34,718 bases of DNA. Source: an uncultured Muribaculaceae bacterium. GTDB taxonomy: Bacteria; Bacteroidota; Bacteroidia; Bacteroidales; Muribaculaceae. The DNA lies in contig CAJTZQ010000038.1 of NCBI GenBank assembly GCA_910583795.1, positions 1 to 34,718 of the forward strand. The letters run 5' to 3'. The notes under the pieces are model-generated. The model did no database searches, was not told where the DNA came from, and saw nothing but the letters and a program-made list of their open reading frames with translations. The position numbers and the translations under genes are program-made. Shown here piece by piece: positions 25,278-32,705 of the stretch (position 1 is its first letter; every line of letters starts with the position of its first letter).

Positions 25278-25781
25278 TCAGCAACATGATCTAAGTAATT
25301 TCCTCACTATCTTTCTGCTGATAAAAATATTATTTTCAGCAGTACGGCGGGAAAGCCCCATTAGCTCAGCTATTTCAGAGCTGTCCTTACCACCGAACCG
25401 GCTCAGAGTATATGCCTGGTGACGGCGAGGCGAAAGTCCTGCCACAATACGGCATTCGAGCCTGTAAAGATCGGCAGCGATAATTGCGCTTTCTGTAGTT
25501 GTGTCGTATAAAAGGCTTGAGTCTGCAACATGGCTGTATGAATCCCTTTTAACGTACAGACGTCGAAGATAATCGCACAAAAGGTTTCTTGCTATTCGGA
25601 ATACAAGATTCTTAACTGTGAGGGTGCTGATTTCCTGTTTCCATTCAAGCATGCGCAAAAACACGTCTTGAGTGAGATCTTCTGCGACTGCCTTGTCTTC
25701 CGTATACTTAAGGAAGTAATGAAAGAGCGAGGTCTTGTGGGTGCGATATGCATCGGCGATGAGTGTGTGAGAGTCGTTCAT
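25278..25781 (-). CDS. ECF-type RNA polymerase sigma factor (RpoE-like)
   Basis: A 167-residue protein with sigma region 2 (FHYFLKYTEDKAVAEDLTQDVFLRMLEWK, IARNLLCDYLRRLYVKRD) and region 4 (LSPRRHQAYTLSRFGGKDSSEIAELMGLSRRTAENNIFISRK). It directs RNA polymerase to a set of promoters. No FecR-like anti-sigma gene is next to it, and the nearby SusC lacks an STN domain, so the classical trans-envelope signalling arrangement is absent here. It stands between the membrane regulator and the GH2 gene. Its own promoter has the same 14-bp -33 region as the SusCD operon promoter, which hints at shared control. How its activity is set is unknown. Confidence 0.9.
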   Translation of the reverse strand: MNDSHTLIADAYRTHKTSLFHYFLKYTEDKAVAEDLTQDVFLRMLEWKQEISTLTVKNLVFRIARNLLCDYLRRLYVKRDSYSHVADSSLLYDTTTESAIIAADLYRLECRIVAGLSPRRHQAYTLSRFGGKDSSEIAELMGLSRRTAENNIFISRKIVRKLLRSCC

Positions 25782-25854
25782 GTCGGTTTGTTGTTTTGTG
25801 AGTCTTGGCAGATTTTGATATCTGCCGATTGGTTTTCGACTCAGGTTACGGTTG

Positions 25855-25885
25855 CAAAATTATGACACAAAAAAGGGGTTGCAAA
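25855..25885 (-). promoter_or_regulatory. Promoter of the ECF sigma factor gene
   Basis: On the - strand: TTTG (complement of 25882-25885), a 19-bp spacer and TAATTTTG (complement of 25855-25862). The surrounding AAATAATTTGCAAC equals the -33 region of the SGBP-SusC-SusD promoter. The leader would be about 65 nt. Confidence 0.75.
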
Positions 25886-26208
25886 TTATTTTTAGACGTT
25901 TTTCATGTCAATCAATTTTGAGGGATATGTTAGAGTCCAAGTTAATGATTAGTAGCAATATAATTTTTTGACACTCCGATTTCACTCAATTTATTGAGAC
26001 TAAATTTATCCAAAATCTGACGTTTGTAGCCGGCCGTCACGAGGGAAGTCAACCGAATGGTTGGCTTAAGGTCCGGCTTAAAGTCGAAGCCCGGAAGACG
26101 GTTCCCAACCATCCTCCGGGCTCGTTTTGTCAAATCTCAAAGATTAACGACTCAAAACTAATGACTAACGACTCAAAAACTAACGACTAACGACTAAAAA
26201 ACTAACGA
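25886..26208. other. Intergenic region with hairpins and tandem repeats
   Basis: No gene is convincing. A 63-codon - strand frame at 25942-26133 runs through nested inverted repeats and lacks a promoter. The region holds the hairpin at 26089 and the tandem repeats at 26143. Confidence 0.5.
26089..26121 (-). terminator. Hairpin after the propeller-AraC regulator gene
   Basis: GCCCGGA pairs with TCCGGGC, with GGTT/AACC nested in the loop. An alternative pairing uses ATGGTTGG (26057-26064) with CCAACCAT (26105-26112), so two exclusive folds are possible. The T-tract is weak, so termination efficiency is uncertain. Confidence 0.5.
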
Positions 26209-26213
26209 CTAAT
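26143..26213. repeat. Tandem ACTAACGACTA/CTCAAAA repeats
   Basis: Short words ACTAACG, ACTAATG and ACGACTAA are repeated about eight times with A-tracts between them. The array reaches into the stop codon of the regulator gene (CTA, 26209-26211). It looks like the AT-rich slippage repeats that fill gaps in related genomes. Confidence 0.6.
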
Positions 26214-29010
26214 TACCAGTGTTGCGCTTCAGGTATTCACCCGGCGTGATGCCTTCAAGCTTCTTAAAGCAACGGAAGAATGAGGAGCGTGAACTGAATC
26301 CGGCACGCTCCGACATAGCAGTCAATGTAAGGGTCTGGTCAGCTCCCGCCTCCACAATGCGCTTAAATTCCGCTATGCGATATTGATTTATCAGATCATA
26401 AAATCCGACATTATGATGCTGGCTCAATACATAGCTGAGCTTGTGTGACGATATATCCGCCATTTTTGCAAGATCAGCTATTTTTAGATCGGGATTGGTA
26501 TAAGGCTTTTCTTTCTCCAGAATCTTTTCTATTTTCTTCATTATTGCCTCACATTCTTTTGCAGACATGCCGACCGTGGCGTATTTTGAACGTTCAGGCT
26601 GTATCACTTCATCCGTGTTGTCGGCAACACCTTGCCCGTTATCTTTCAAACTTTTCACCTCTTCCGCCTCATTCTTCCGCAACATCGCCTCAATTCTGAT
26701 CTTCACCCTGCTCGCCACTATATATACCACAGCAGCCACAATGACAACAGCCACCAGAATCCACACCCACAGACTGATTCTCCCCGGCATCTGCAACACT
26801 ACAGTCGACACGACGGAATCATCATCGACAGGACGCATATATATTCTTGTTTTCCCATAATCTACATTATGCAAAGTGATGGTGTAGCCGGCAGGCATTG
26901 AAAGCCAATCGCCATCGTCAACTTTATATTCATATTTAAGATTGTCGGGCTCTCCAAAATTCATAGTGGAAATCTTCAGAGTCACTTTCTTTGAATACTC
27001 CTCGAATCTGACCACAAATACTTTGCCGTCTTCAGATGCTACAAAATGATCAACCGGCTGATTTCCATCGGCAGTCACCATTACGGGCACAAGGTGTGCC
27101 TGAGACAGGAGCTTTGATAAGATATCGGTGTTGACACTCAGCATACCACCCGCGTTGCCAAACATGATCACAGAGTTTTCTTTTGCCGGCAGACAGTGGA
27201 TAAACGGATTGTCGGGAATCCCATTGTCTCTACCGAAAACTGAAAGCTGAGACAACCGGTCCCATCTTATCAATCCGTGGTTCGTGGCAAGCCACACGAA
27301 CCCGAATCTGTCTTCAGCAACCGCCTTTATGATGTAATTCCGCTTATCAAATATCTCAGGACGACTGAATTCGCTCATGTCTATGTTGGAAAGCGCGATT
27401 TTTCCGTTTTCAAGCACAAAATAGAGAGTTCGGTTTTTCCCTTCATAAATCTGACGTATCTTTGCTTTTGAAACAAAATCTTCAGGGAAACAATCAGTCC
27501 GCAACTTTTTCAATGCCGGATCCCATATCGTTAGCCCATCTTCTGTGCCGATCCAACCCTTTCCCGATGAGTCGAAAAAGACTGTGTAGACATTCCCTTT
27601 TGTCAACGGCGAGTTTTCCGATGTGAAGCGCGAAAGCTGTCCGTGCAGCGAGCGAAAAAGTCCGTCGGATGTGCCGAACCACAAAGCGCCCGTAGCCGGC
27701 TCCTTGCATATACTGAATATATGAGCGGAGTTCATATCCGCAGGCAGCGGATTCGAGCCTTCAATCAAATTTCCTGTTGTGGCGCTGAGCATTGACAGCC
27801 CACCCCCATATGTCCCGACATAGATAGTGTCGCCGGTCACGGTTGCCGATATAACCATATTTGACCGAAGAACGGGACGGCTTACTTTTTTCAAAACATT
27901 AGGGCCGCCCGGCGAAAGGAAATACATTCCCAGTCGCGTACCGACAAGAATATTGCGGTCGGGAAGAATATTGATCGTGCGCACTGCCTTATCATCGGGG
28001 TTGACCACAGTCAGTGAAATGCCCGGCGACATCGTTTCCGTATGATCCACGCCTCTCTGATAATGCCCTACCCACAGCCGGTTTTCTCTGTCCGTAAACA
28101 GCGAATATATCTGATTGCTACGCAACGACGACACGACTCCCGGATGATGCACAAGCTGTCTGCGTACTTTCCCTGACGGCAGTCCGATTTCATACACTCC
28201 CTCCCCGTCTGTGCCCACAAAAAGAGTTGAATCATTATGGCGAGACAACGATGTCACCACATTTGCCTCTACACCATCTACCCTGCCGGCATCACCATCT
28301 GCACCGATTTTCCAGAGGCCGTCGGCTTCTGTGGCAAGATAGAGGTCTTCCCCGGTTTTAACAGCCCTTTGGGGTAATGGAAAATCTGAAGCAGGCTTTC
28401 TCAGGCATTTCACCCTGAAATTCTTTTCAATAAGATAAATACCCCCGTCTTCCGCTATTATTTCAACGCCTGTCGGAGAAGCCGCCATGGCACGCGGAAT
28501 GTTTTTACGCGACAACGGGTCGCGGTCTATTAAAATGCGTGAAAGCGTACCTCTTAAAAAGCTATAACCCCAAAGGGATGATGACGTGGCAATAAGAATA
28601 TACCCGTCGGGATGCAATGAAAGACTTTCCACGTCTGTTATCTTGTCTCTCATAAACGGTCTTGCCTCGATAGGACCGTTAGCTGTCTTATCCATGCAGT
28701 AAAGTCCATTGTCGGCGCCAACAATTATCTTTCCGTCTGAGGTCTCCACTATATCTTTTACAAGGACAACCTTATCCGAGTTTTCCAAGACAAGGGAATA
28801 GGGCACCACATGAACCCCATCGAATCTATAGACATAATTGTCGGAACCAAGCCAGATAAATCCTTGTGAATCCATCATCATGCTTCGGATGGTTACATCA
28901 GGAGGACAGGAGGCAACATTATAGAATGACAGAGAAGATTCTTCCGCCATTATTGAAGAAGGCAGCAGAATCACAAAAAAACATAATAATAATTTCCAGT
29001 ATGTAACCAT
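26209..29010 (-). CDS. Membrane-tethered one-component regulator: propeller sensor, Y_Y_Y domain and AraC DNA-binding domain
   Basis: A 933-residue protein built like a hybrid two-component system but without kinase or receiver. After a signal peptide (1-22) come about fourteen two-component-propeller blades (MMMDSQGFIWLGSDNYVYRFDG, TDRENRLWVGHYQRGV, AEDRFGFVWLATNHGLIRWD), and then a Y_Y_Y Ig-like domain (about 655-735; FEEYSKKVTLKISTMNF, YEYKVDDGDWLSMPAGYTITLHNV). One membrane helix follows at 745-766 (SLWVWILVAVVIVAAVVYIVA), then a linker of about 70 residues with charged helix, and an AraC HTH at about 835-930 (SERAGFSSRSSFFRCFKKLEGITPGEYLKR). It should sense periplasmic oligosaccharide and bind DNA at the membrane. 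It heads the glycan locus and is probably its activator. The domain reading is firm; the mechanism is inference. Confidence 0.88.
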   Translation of the reverse strand: MVTYWKLLLCFFVILLPSSIMAEESSLSFYNVASCPPDVTIRSMMMDSQGFIWLGSDNYVYRFDGVHVVPYSLVLENSDKVVLVKDIVETSDGKIIVGADNGLYCMDKTANGPIEARPFMRDKITDVESLSLHPDGYILIATSSSLWGYSFLRGTLSRILIDRDPLSRKNIPRAMAASPTGVEIIAEDGGIYLIEKNFRVKCLRKPASDFPLPQRAVKTGEDLYLATEADGLWKIGADGDAGRVDGVEANVVTSLSRHNDSTLFVGTDGEGVYEIGLPSGKVRRQLVHHPGVVSSLRSNQIYSLFTDRENRLWVGHYQRGVDHTETMSPGISLTVVNPDDKAVRTINILPDRNILVGTRLGMYFLSPGGPNVLKKVSRPVLRSNMVISATVTGDTIYVGTYGGGLSMLSATTGNLIEGSNPLPADMNSAHIFSICKEPATGALWFGTSDGLFRSLHGQLSRFTSENSPLTKGNVYTVFFDSSGKGWIGTEDGLTIWDPALKKLRTDCFPEDFVSKAKIRQIYEGKNRTLYFVLENGKIALSNIDMSEFSRPEIFDKRNYIIKAVAEDRFGFVWLATNHGLIRWDRLSQLSVFGRDNGIPDNPFIHCLPAKENSVIMFGNAGGMLSVNTDILSKLLSQAHLVPVMVTADGNQPVDHFVASEDGKVFVVRFEEYSKKVTLKISTMNFGEPDNLKYEYKVDDGDWLSMPAGYTITLHNVDYGKTRIYMRPVDDDSVVSTVVLQMPGRISLWVWILVAVVIVAAVVYIVASRVKIRIEAMLRKNEAEEVKSLKDNGQGVADNTDEVIQPERSKYATVGMSAKECEAIMKKIEKILEKEKPYTNPDLKIADLAKMADISSHKLSYVLSQHHNVGFYDLINQYRIAEFKRIVEAGADQTLTLTAMSERAGFSSRSSFFRCFKKLEGITPGEYLKRNTGN

Positions 29011-29039
29011 TCCACGGATGTTTTGCAGTTGTGCCGTTA

Positions 29040-29072
29040 CAAATATAAACTTTTTTTGTCAAATATTCCAAA
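29040..29072 (-). promoter_or_regulatory. Promoter of the propeller-AraC regulator
   Basis: On the - strand: TTTG (complement of 29069-29072), a 21-bp spacer and TATATTTG (complement of 29040-29047). The start would be near 29033, leaving a leader of about 23 nt. Confidence 0.7.
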
Positions 29073-29093
29073 TTTTGGGCAAACACCCGACTA

Positions 29094-29297
29094 AGAACTG
29101 ATTTAAACTTTTTCTATTTTAAGATTTCGTCAGATTTTTGAGATGATTTTGAATCGTGAAGAGGGAGTTTAGCGGGCTAAACGACAGATGAGCGATGCAA
29201 AATCAGCCAAAAAGATGGCGGAAGATTGAAATAGAGGGCTTAAAATCAAGATTTCTTTAATTATATTCTCATTCCGTAAAAAGTTTAAATCAGTTCT
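29094..29297. mobile_element. 204-bp palindromic element with perfect 20-bp terminal inverted repeats (MITE-like or invertible segment)
   Basis: AGAACTGATTTAAACTTTTT at 29094-29113 is matched exactly in inverted orientation at 29278-29297. The interior is also self-complementary: CTATTTTAAGATTTCGTCAG and GATTTTGAATCG on the left have counterparts on the right (GATTTTGCATCG in reverse complement), and the centre holds GTTTAGC-GG-GCTAAAC (29167-29182). No coding frame or consensus promoter is inside. It lies 22 bp upstream of the regulator's -33 box, away from the gene. The structure resembles a non-autonomous transposable element; an invertible regulatory segment is the alternative. No matching transposase is in the window. 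Confidence 0.65.
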
Positions 29298-29362
29298 AAA
29301 TTTATATAGCACGACTTTTATAAATACGAACTACTCTGCAATAATACTCATCCTTTAAAAAT

Positions 29363-29406
29363 AAAAAAAAGACAACACCCTCCCGACATGGAGCCGGAAG
29401 GGTGTT
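29363..29406 (-). terminator. Rho-independent terminator of the HU-TSCPD operon
   Basis: On the - strand AACACCCT pairs with AGGGTGTT around a loop with further partial pairing, followed by TTGTCTTTTTTTT. Confidence 0.85.
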
Positions 29407-29436
29407 ATCTTTCAAGAGTTCAGTCTGATGTCCTGT

Positions 29437-29694
29437 TCACTGCATTGCAATCACCTGCCGCAACGCCTTTGAGAGCTGGTCGGGACAGGAAGTCAGTTTA
29501 TCGCCGCATTTGATATTTTCAAGTCGGGCGATAACATCTTCCGGGCGCATCCCTTTCACCAAGGCTCCGATTCCCTGAAGATTGCCATGACAACCTCCGA
29601 TAAAACTTACGTCCTTGATCAAACCATCTTCAACCTCTATTTCAATGAGGCGTGAACAGGTTCCCGAAGTGGAATACTGAAACTTCACTGTCAT
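29437..29694 (-). CDS. TSCPD-domain protein (TIGR03905-like)
   Basis: An 85-residue protein of the small TSCPD family, named for the TSCPD motif seen here as KLTSCPDQLSKAL. Four cysteines are spread as GTCSR, GGCHGN, IKCGD and TSCPD, a set that could bind metal. The family start FQYSTSGTCSRLIEIEVEDG and the FIGGCHGNLQGI motif are intact. A related domain ends some class II ribonucleotide reductases, but the role of the stand-alone protein is not established. It directly abuts the HU gene upstream, with no spacer, so the two are translated from one message. Confidence 0.88.
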   Translation of the reverse strand: MTVKFQYSTSGTCSRLIEIEVEDGLIKDVSFIGGCHGNLQGIGALVKGMRPEDVIARLENIKCGDKLTSCPDQLSKALRQVIAMQ

Positions 29695-29982
29695 TTACTT
29701 TGAAGTTCTTTCAGCAACCATCTCTTTGAATGTGTTGCAGGGCTTGAATGAAGGAATCTTGTGAGCAGGAATGATCACGGCTGTGTTCTTAGAGATGTTA
29801 CGACCGGTCTTCTCTGCACGTTCCTTAACGATGAAGCTGCCGAAACCACGGAGGTAAACGTTCTCACCTTTACCGAGGCTGTCTTTTACAACTTCCATAA
29901 ACTTCTCAACTACGTTGAGCACATTCTCTTTGTCAATGCCAGTAGCTCTTGAAATCTCGTTGGTTATTTCTGCTTTTGTCAT
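29695..29982 (-). CDS. HU-family DNA-binding protein
   Basis: A 95-residue HU/IHF protein. The N-terminal helices (MTKAEITNEISRATGI, VLNVVEKFMEVVKDSL) are followed by the family signature region VYLRGFGSFIVKERAEKTGRNI, and the beta-arm ends in IIPAHKIPSFKPCNTFKEMV. The arm carries IIPAHK rather than the more common IPAxxVPxFKPGK, as in many Bacteroidota HU proteins. It bends and packs DNA as a dimer. A good -7 box lies 31 bp upstream of the start. The TSCPD gene follows without a gap. Confidence 0.93.
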   Translation of the reverse strand: MTKAEITNEISRATGIDKENVLNVVEKFMEVVKDSLGKGENVYLRGFGSFIVKERAEKTGRNISKNTAVIIPAHKIPSFKPCNTFKEMVAERTSK

Positions 29983-30012
29983 TTCTCAGTTACATGATTT
30001 GGTTTCAGTGTG

Positions 30013-30020
30013 CAAAATTA
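30013..30020 (-). promoter_or_regulatory. -7 element of the HU gene
   Basis: On the - strand TAATTTTG followed by CA matches TAnnTTTG. The -33 region lacks a clean TTTG at the usual spacing. Confidence 0.55.
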
Positions 30021-30125
30021 ATAAAAATCTGTAAATAGAGAATGATTATCCCCCAATAAGATAGAATATTTTTTATTAATACCCTTAAATATCCTGTTTT
30101 TGGGCTATTTTTACCAAGTTTTTTC

Positions 30126-30716
30126 TCATTCGGAATATTCCCGCATCATCTCCCGATAGTCGCGCATCATACGGAAGTATTGGCGAAGACCGATACATAG
30201 GCCCACCACTCCACCGGTGATCATACCGGCGATGATAAAGGGATCGTCGAGCAATGGGATTGCAAAGACCGCGAGAGTGATCACGGCAAACGGAATCAGA
30301 ATTATCATGAATATGTGGTGTCGGCGTTTTAGGGTACGCGCCTTGTGGATCACCTGACTGACTGTCATCATGGCGAGATCCATACTCCTCACCTCATTAT
30401 ATAAAAAGGAGTCCATGACTGCAGCCGTTATAAAATATGAGAAGAAAAGGGCTGAAGCGACATATTTCATAGTGCCGTCAGGGAAAAAATCTGTCGGCGA
30501 CATTATCAGAAATAAAGGGAAGAAAATTCCCATCACAAACCCTATTATCATGAACCGTTTGTAGCGGGTGGCGAGGTCTTCGCGGGCTGTGGTTATTTTG
30601 CCTGACGCCACTTTTCTACCTTCTTCAAGAGTTTGGTTCTCGAGTCGTTCTACACGACGGTTGAGGTCGCTCCACATTTCTTTGAGCTGGTCAAGATCAT
30701 TTATTTGATTTTCCAT
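30126..30716 (-). CDS. Four-helix membrane protein beside an ECF sigma factor, possible anti-sigma factor
   Basis: 196 residues. The cytosolic N-terminus (about 1-50) has a coiled-coil look (LKEMWSDLNRRVERLENQTLEEGRK). Four hydrophobic segments follow: FMIIGFVMGIFFPLFLIM, YVASALFFSYFITAAVM, IFMIILIPFAVITLAVFAI and FIIAGMITGGVVGLCIGL, ending in a charged tail. I do not recognise a characterised family. It comes right after the sigma gene on the same strand, the place where Bacteroidota often keep a membrane anti-sigma factor. The N-terminal helical segment could bind the sigma factor, but that is inference from position. The 208-bp gap holds a palindromic element. Confidence 0.6.
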   Translation of the reverse strand: MENQINDLDQLKEMWSDLNRRVERLENQTLEEGRKVASGKITTAREDLATRYKRFMIIGFVMGIFFPLFLIMSPTDFFPDGTMKYVASALFFSYFITAAVMDSFLYNEVRSMDLAMMTVSQVIHKARTLKRRHHIFMIILIPFAVITLAVFAIPLLDDPFIIAGMITGGVVGLCIGLRQYFRMMRDYREMMREYSE

Positions 30717-30747
30717 TTTTCAGTTTTTGTTTTTAGATTTATTTAAG

Positions 30748-30887
30748 TTTCGCAAGCTCACTTAAGGTTTGAAGGTTAAGGGGTTAGAAATATACATAAT
30801 ATTCAAGGGAACCGGATATTTATCCATAATTGAAGATTAACCTTTTAACCTCATAACCCTCAACTTTCGCAAGCGAAAGTTGAATTA
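30748..30887. repeat. Long copy of a dispersed palindromic element (pairs with 9431-9483)
   Basis: It starts TTTCGCAAGCTCACTTAAG (30748-30766), identical to the short copy's end, and finishes CCCTCAACTTTCGCAAGCGAAAGTTGAATTA. About 90 bases lie between, with partial inverted similarity (AAGGTTAAGGGGTTA against TAACCTCATAACC) and a central GGAT-ATTT-ATCC. The right end is itself a hairpin, CAACTTTCGC/GCGAAAGTTG. The shorter copy looks like an internally deleted relative. Confidence 0.7.
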
Positions 30888-30924
30888 GATTTACATTTTG
30901 CCGAGACAATTTCATTTAATGAAG

Positions 30925-31419
30925 TCATTTATTTGAGAGACGTACAATTTTCTCCTTGATGCGGCGCAGACGGGTTGCGAGAGTGTTGCGCGCGCACCCC
31001 ACGATCCCTGCAATCTCATCATAGCTCATATCATCGAGCCAAAGGAGAATAATAGCCTTCTCCTCAGCCGTAAGTTGCGATATCAACGCGTGCATTTCCT
31101 TATGCATTGCCGACAAATCAGTATCATCGGCTGTGAGATCTGTTATCGCATCTATACTCACCTTCTCTCCTTTGCTCTTCCGCTTGCGCAGGGCGGAAAT
31201 GCAAGTGTTGAGGGCAAGACGATAGATCCATGTAGACAATGTGCAATCTCCGCGGAATGATTGCCGATATGCCCAGATGTTGGTCAAAACGTCTTGCCGG
31301 AGATCCCGAAATTCCTCGGCGTCTTTGGCATAATAGTAGCATATCTTATTGATGATGCCGCTATTGTCTTTAATAGTCTGAAGAAACCGTTGTTCTTCTA
31401 TAATGTTTTCTGTGCTCAT
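30925..31419 (-). CDS. ECF-type RNA polymerase sigma factor
   Basis: A 164-residue sigma factor. Region 2 is seen in AKDAEEFRDLRQDVLTNIWAYRQSFRGDCTLSTWIYRLALNTCISALRKRK, with the RxDCTLSTWIYRLALN core typical of Bacteroidota RpoE-like proteins. Region 4 is LTAEEKAIILLWLDDMSYDEIAGIVGCARNTLATRLRRIKEKI. Next on the strand is a four-helix membrane protein that may act as its anti-sigma factor. An inverted repeat (31437-31454) lies between 18 and 35 bases upstream of the start codon and may be a regulatory site. The regulon is unknown. Confidence 0.92.
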   Translation of the reverse strand: MSTENIIEEQRFLQTIKDNSGIINKICYYYAKDAEEFRDLRQDVLTNIWAYRQSFRGDCTLSTWIYRLALNTCISALRKRKSKGEKVSIDAITDLTADDTDLSAMHKEMHALISQLTAEEKAIILLWLDDMSYDEIAGIVGCARNTLATRLRRIKEKIVRLSNK

Positions 31420-31436
31420 TGTAATTCATTAGTCGC

Positions 31437-31454
31437 AACTATTCCGCAATAGTT
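31437..31454. promoter_or_regulatory. Inverted repeat upstream of the second sigma gene
   Basis: AACTATT-CCGC-AATAGTT, perfect 7-bp arms with a 4-bp spacer, ending 18 bp before the start codon. It could be an operator or a leader hairpin; no consensus -7 box is near. Confidence 0.5.
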
Positions 31455-31540
31455 TCAAAACACCTTGTATTTTCCATATTTTTCGAAGTAACGACAAGTA
31501 TGTTTCCCATAAATATAATCATATCCCTCTAATCCATACA

Positions 31541-31578
31541 TTATTATTTTGCAAAATAATAAAAAATGTTTAATTTTG
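31541..31578 (+). promoter_or_regulatory. Promoter with a 22-bp perfect palindrome over the -33 box
   Basis: TTTG (31548-31551), a 19-bp spacer and TAATTTTG (31571-31578) match the vegetative consensus. The -33 box lies inside the perfect palindrome at 31541-31562 (TTATTATTTTG meeting CAAAATAATAA). A dimeric regulator bound there would block or replace the -33 contact. The leader to the barrel gene is about 130 nt. Confidence 0.7.
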
Positions 31579-31716
31579 TCTAAAATTATTCTTATTTATC
31601 CGGATCATCCGTCAGCTTTTACTGAATTAAACCGGAAAACATCATGATTCTTTCAATCTGCCGGATTGCTCATGACCGACGCAGATTATCCATAATTCAT
31701 TACAATACTGACAAAT

Positions 31717-32667
31717 ATGAAAAGAGCACTAATTGCTGTATGCTTTTGCATTCTTTGGCTGTCAGACATCATGGCTCAAGAGATTGTGACAGGAACCGTG
31801 GTCGACAGTAAAAACGAACCTGTGCCCGGCGTTCGCGTGGAAATCGTGGGACGTACGGAAACCACAACCACCGACATCGACGGAAAATTCCGCATCGAGC
31901 TACCTTCGCCGGCTAAGAAAATCAGGTTCACTTATCTTGGCTACAAGCCTATAGAAAAAAGTATCAAACCGGAAATGTTCGTGAAACTCGGTCACGGGTG
32001 GGGCGGCACGACAAGCGGCTATCGCGGTTTCTTTGAATTCACCGGAGGTGTAGGATTCGGCGGCAAAGTCAACGTGTATGCCGGCGACTGCGCGGTGACA
32101 GACATCGGCAGTCCCATTGTGTTCGGATGGAACATGACGCACGGCTACCAGATCAATCGGAACCTCTTCGCCGGTCTCGGTTTCGGTATGCATGCGTCAA
32201 TGCTTTATGGCGTTGAAAATGAATCATATTATGGCGATAGCTATACGGAATATTGCTTCTCCACATTGAATGTTCCGATTTATGCCGATGTGAGATGGGA
32301 TTTCGGTCTCGAAAAGAAGACCGCACCGTTTGTAGATCTTAAATTGGGATACATGCTCAGTTTCGCTTTTGATACCGACGATGATATGTTCTACTCTTCA
32401 GGAAACAACTGTTCCCTTTACGTCTACGACAAAAACACCGGCGGATTCTTATTGATGCCTACAATCGGTATGCGCACCACAATAAGGAATAAAGTGGGGT
32501 TCAATATCGGTTTGTCTTACAATCTGATGTTCCGCAAGAAGATGAACGCCAGATTTGAAAGCTACGAAACAGACTTCAACGGCAATTATAAATCTTATGA
32601 AGAAGTAATGGATCTCGGCAATTCAACAGGCGGCGTGCTGATGCTCAACTTCGGTTTCGATTTCTAA
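31717..32667 (+). CDS. Outer-membrane beta-barrel protein with N-terminal carboxypeptidase-regulatory-like domain
   Basis: 316 residues. After a signal peptide (1-20, cut at MAQ) comes a carboxypeptidase-D-regulatory-like domain (about 23-92; VTGTVVDSKNEPVPGVRVEIVGRTETTTTDIDGKFRIELP), as found at the front of SusC proteins. The rest (100-316) shows alternating strands of a small barrel: FFEFTGGVGFGGKVNV, MTHGYQINRNLFAGLGFGMHA, VPIYADVRWDFGLEKKTAPFVDLKLGYML, ending in the outer-membrane C-terminal signature LMLNFGFDF. The barrel part is paralogous to the third gene of the operon (PFYADVRWTLDIDRKITPFVDVKIGYQIV). It is too small to be a TonB-dependent transporter. Function unknown. Confidence 0.75.
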   Translation: MKRALIAVCFCILWLSDIMAQEIVTGTVVDSKNEPVPGVRVEIVGRTETTTTDIDGKFRIELPSPAKKIRFTYLGYKPIEKSIKPEMFVKLGHGWGGTTSGYRGFFEFTGGVGFGGKVNVYAGDCAVTDIGSPIVFGWNMTHGYQINRNLFAGLGFGMHASMLYGVENESYYGDSYTEYCFSTLNVPIYADVRWDFGLEKKTAPFVDLKLGYMLSFAFDTDDDMFYSSGNNCSLYVYDKNTGGFLLMPTIGMRTTIRNKVGFNIGLSYNLMFRKKMNARFESYETDFNGNYKSYEEVMDLGNSTGGVLMLNFGFDF

Positions 32668-32705
32668 CCAACAAGATTGCGATACTTTAATAAACAATTG
32701 AAACA

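Noticed and set aside
25942..26133. Small - strand gene of 63 codons
   Set aside because: It runs through nested inverted repeats and lacks a promoter or recognisable domain; it reads better as repeat DNA.
29114..29277. An invertible promoter inside the 204-bp inverted-repeat element
   Set aside because: No TAnnTTTG box with a TTTG at 19-21 bp was found inside on either strand. Inversion remains possible but not as a simple promoter switch.
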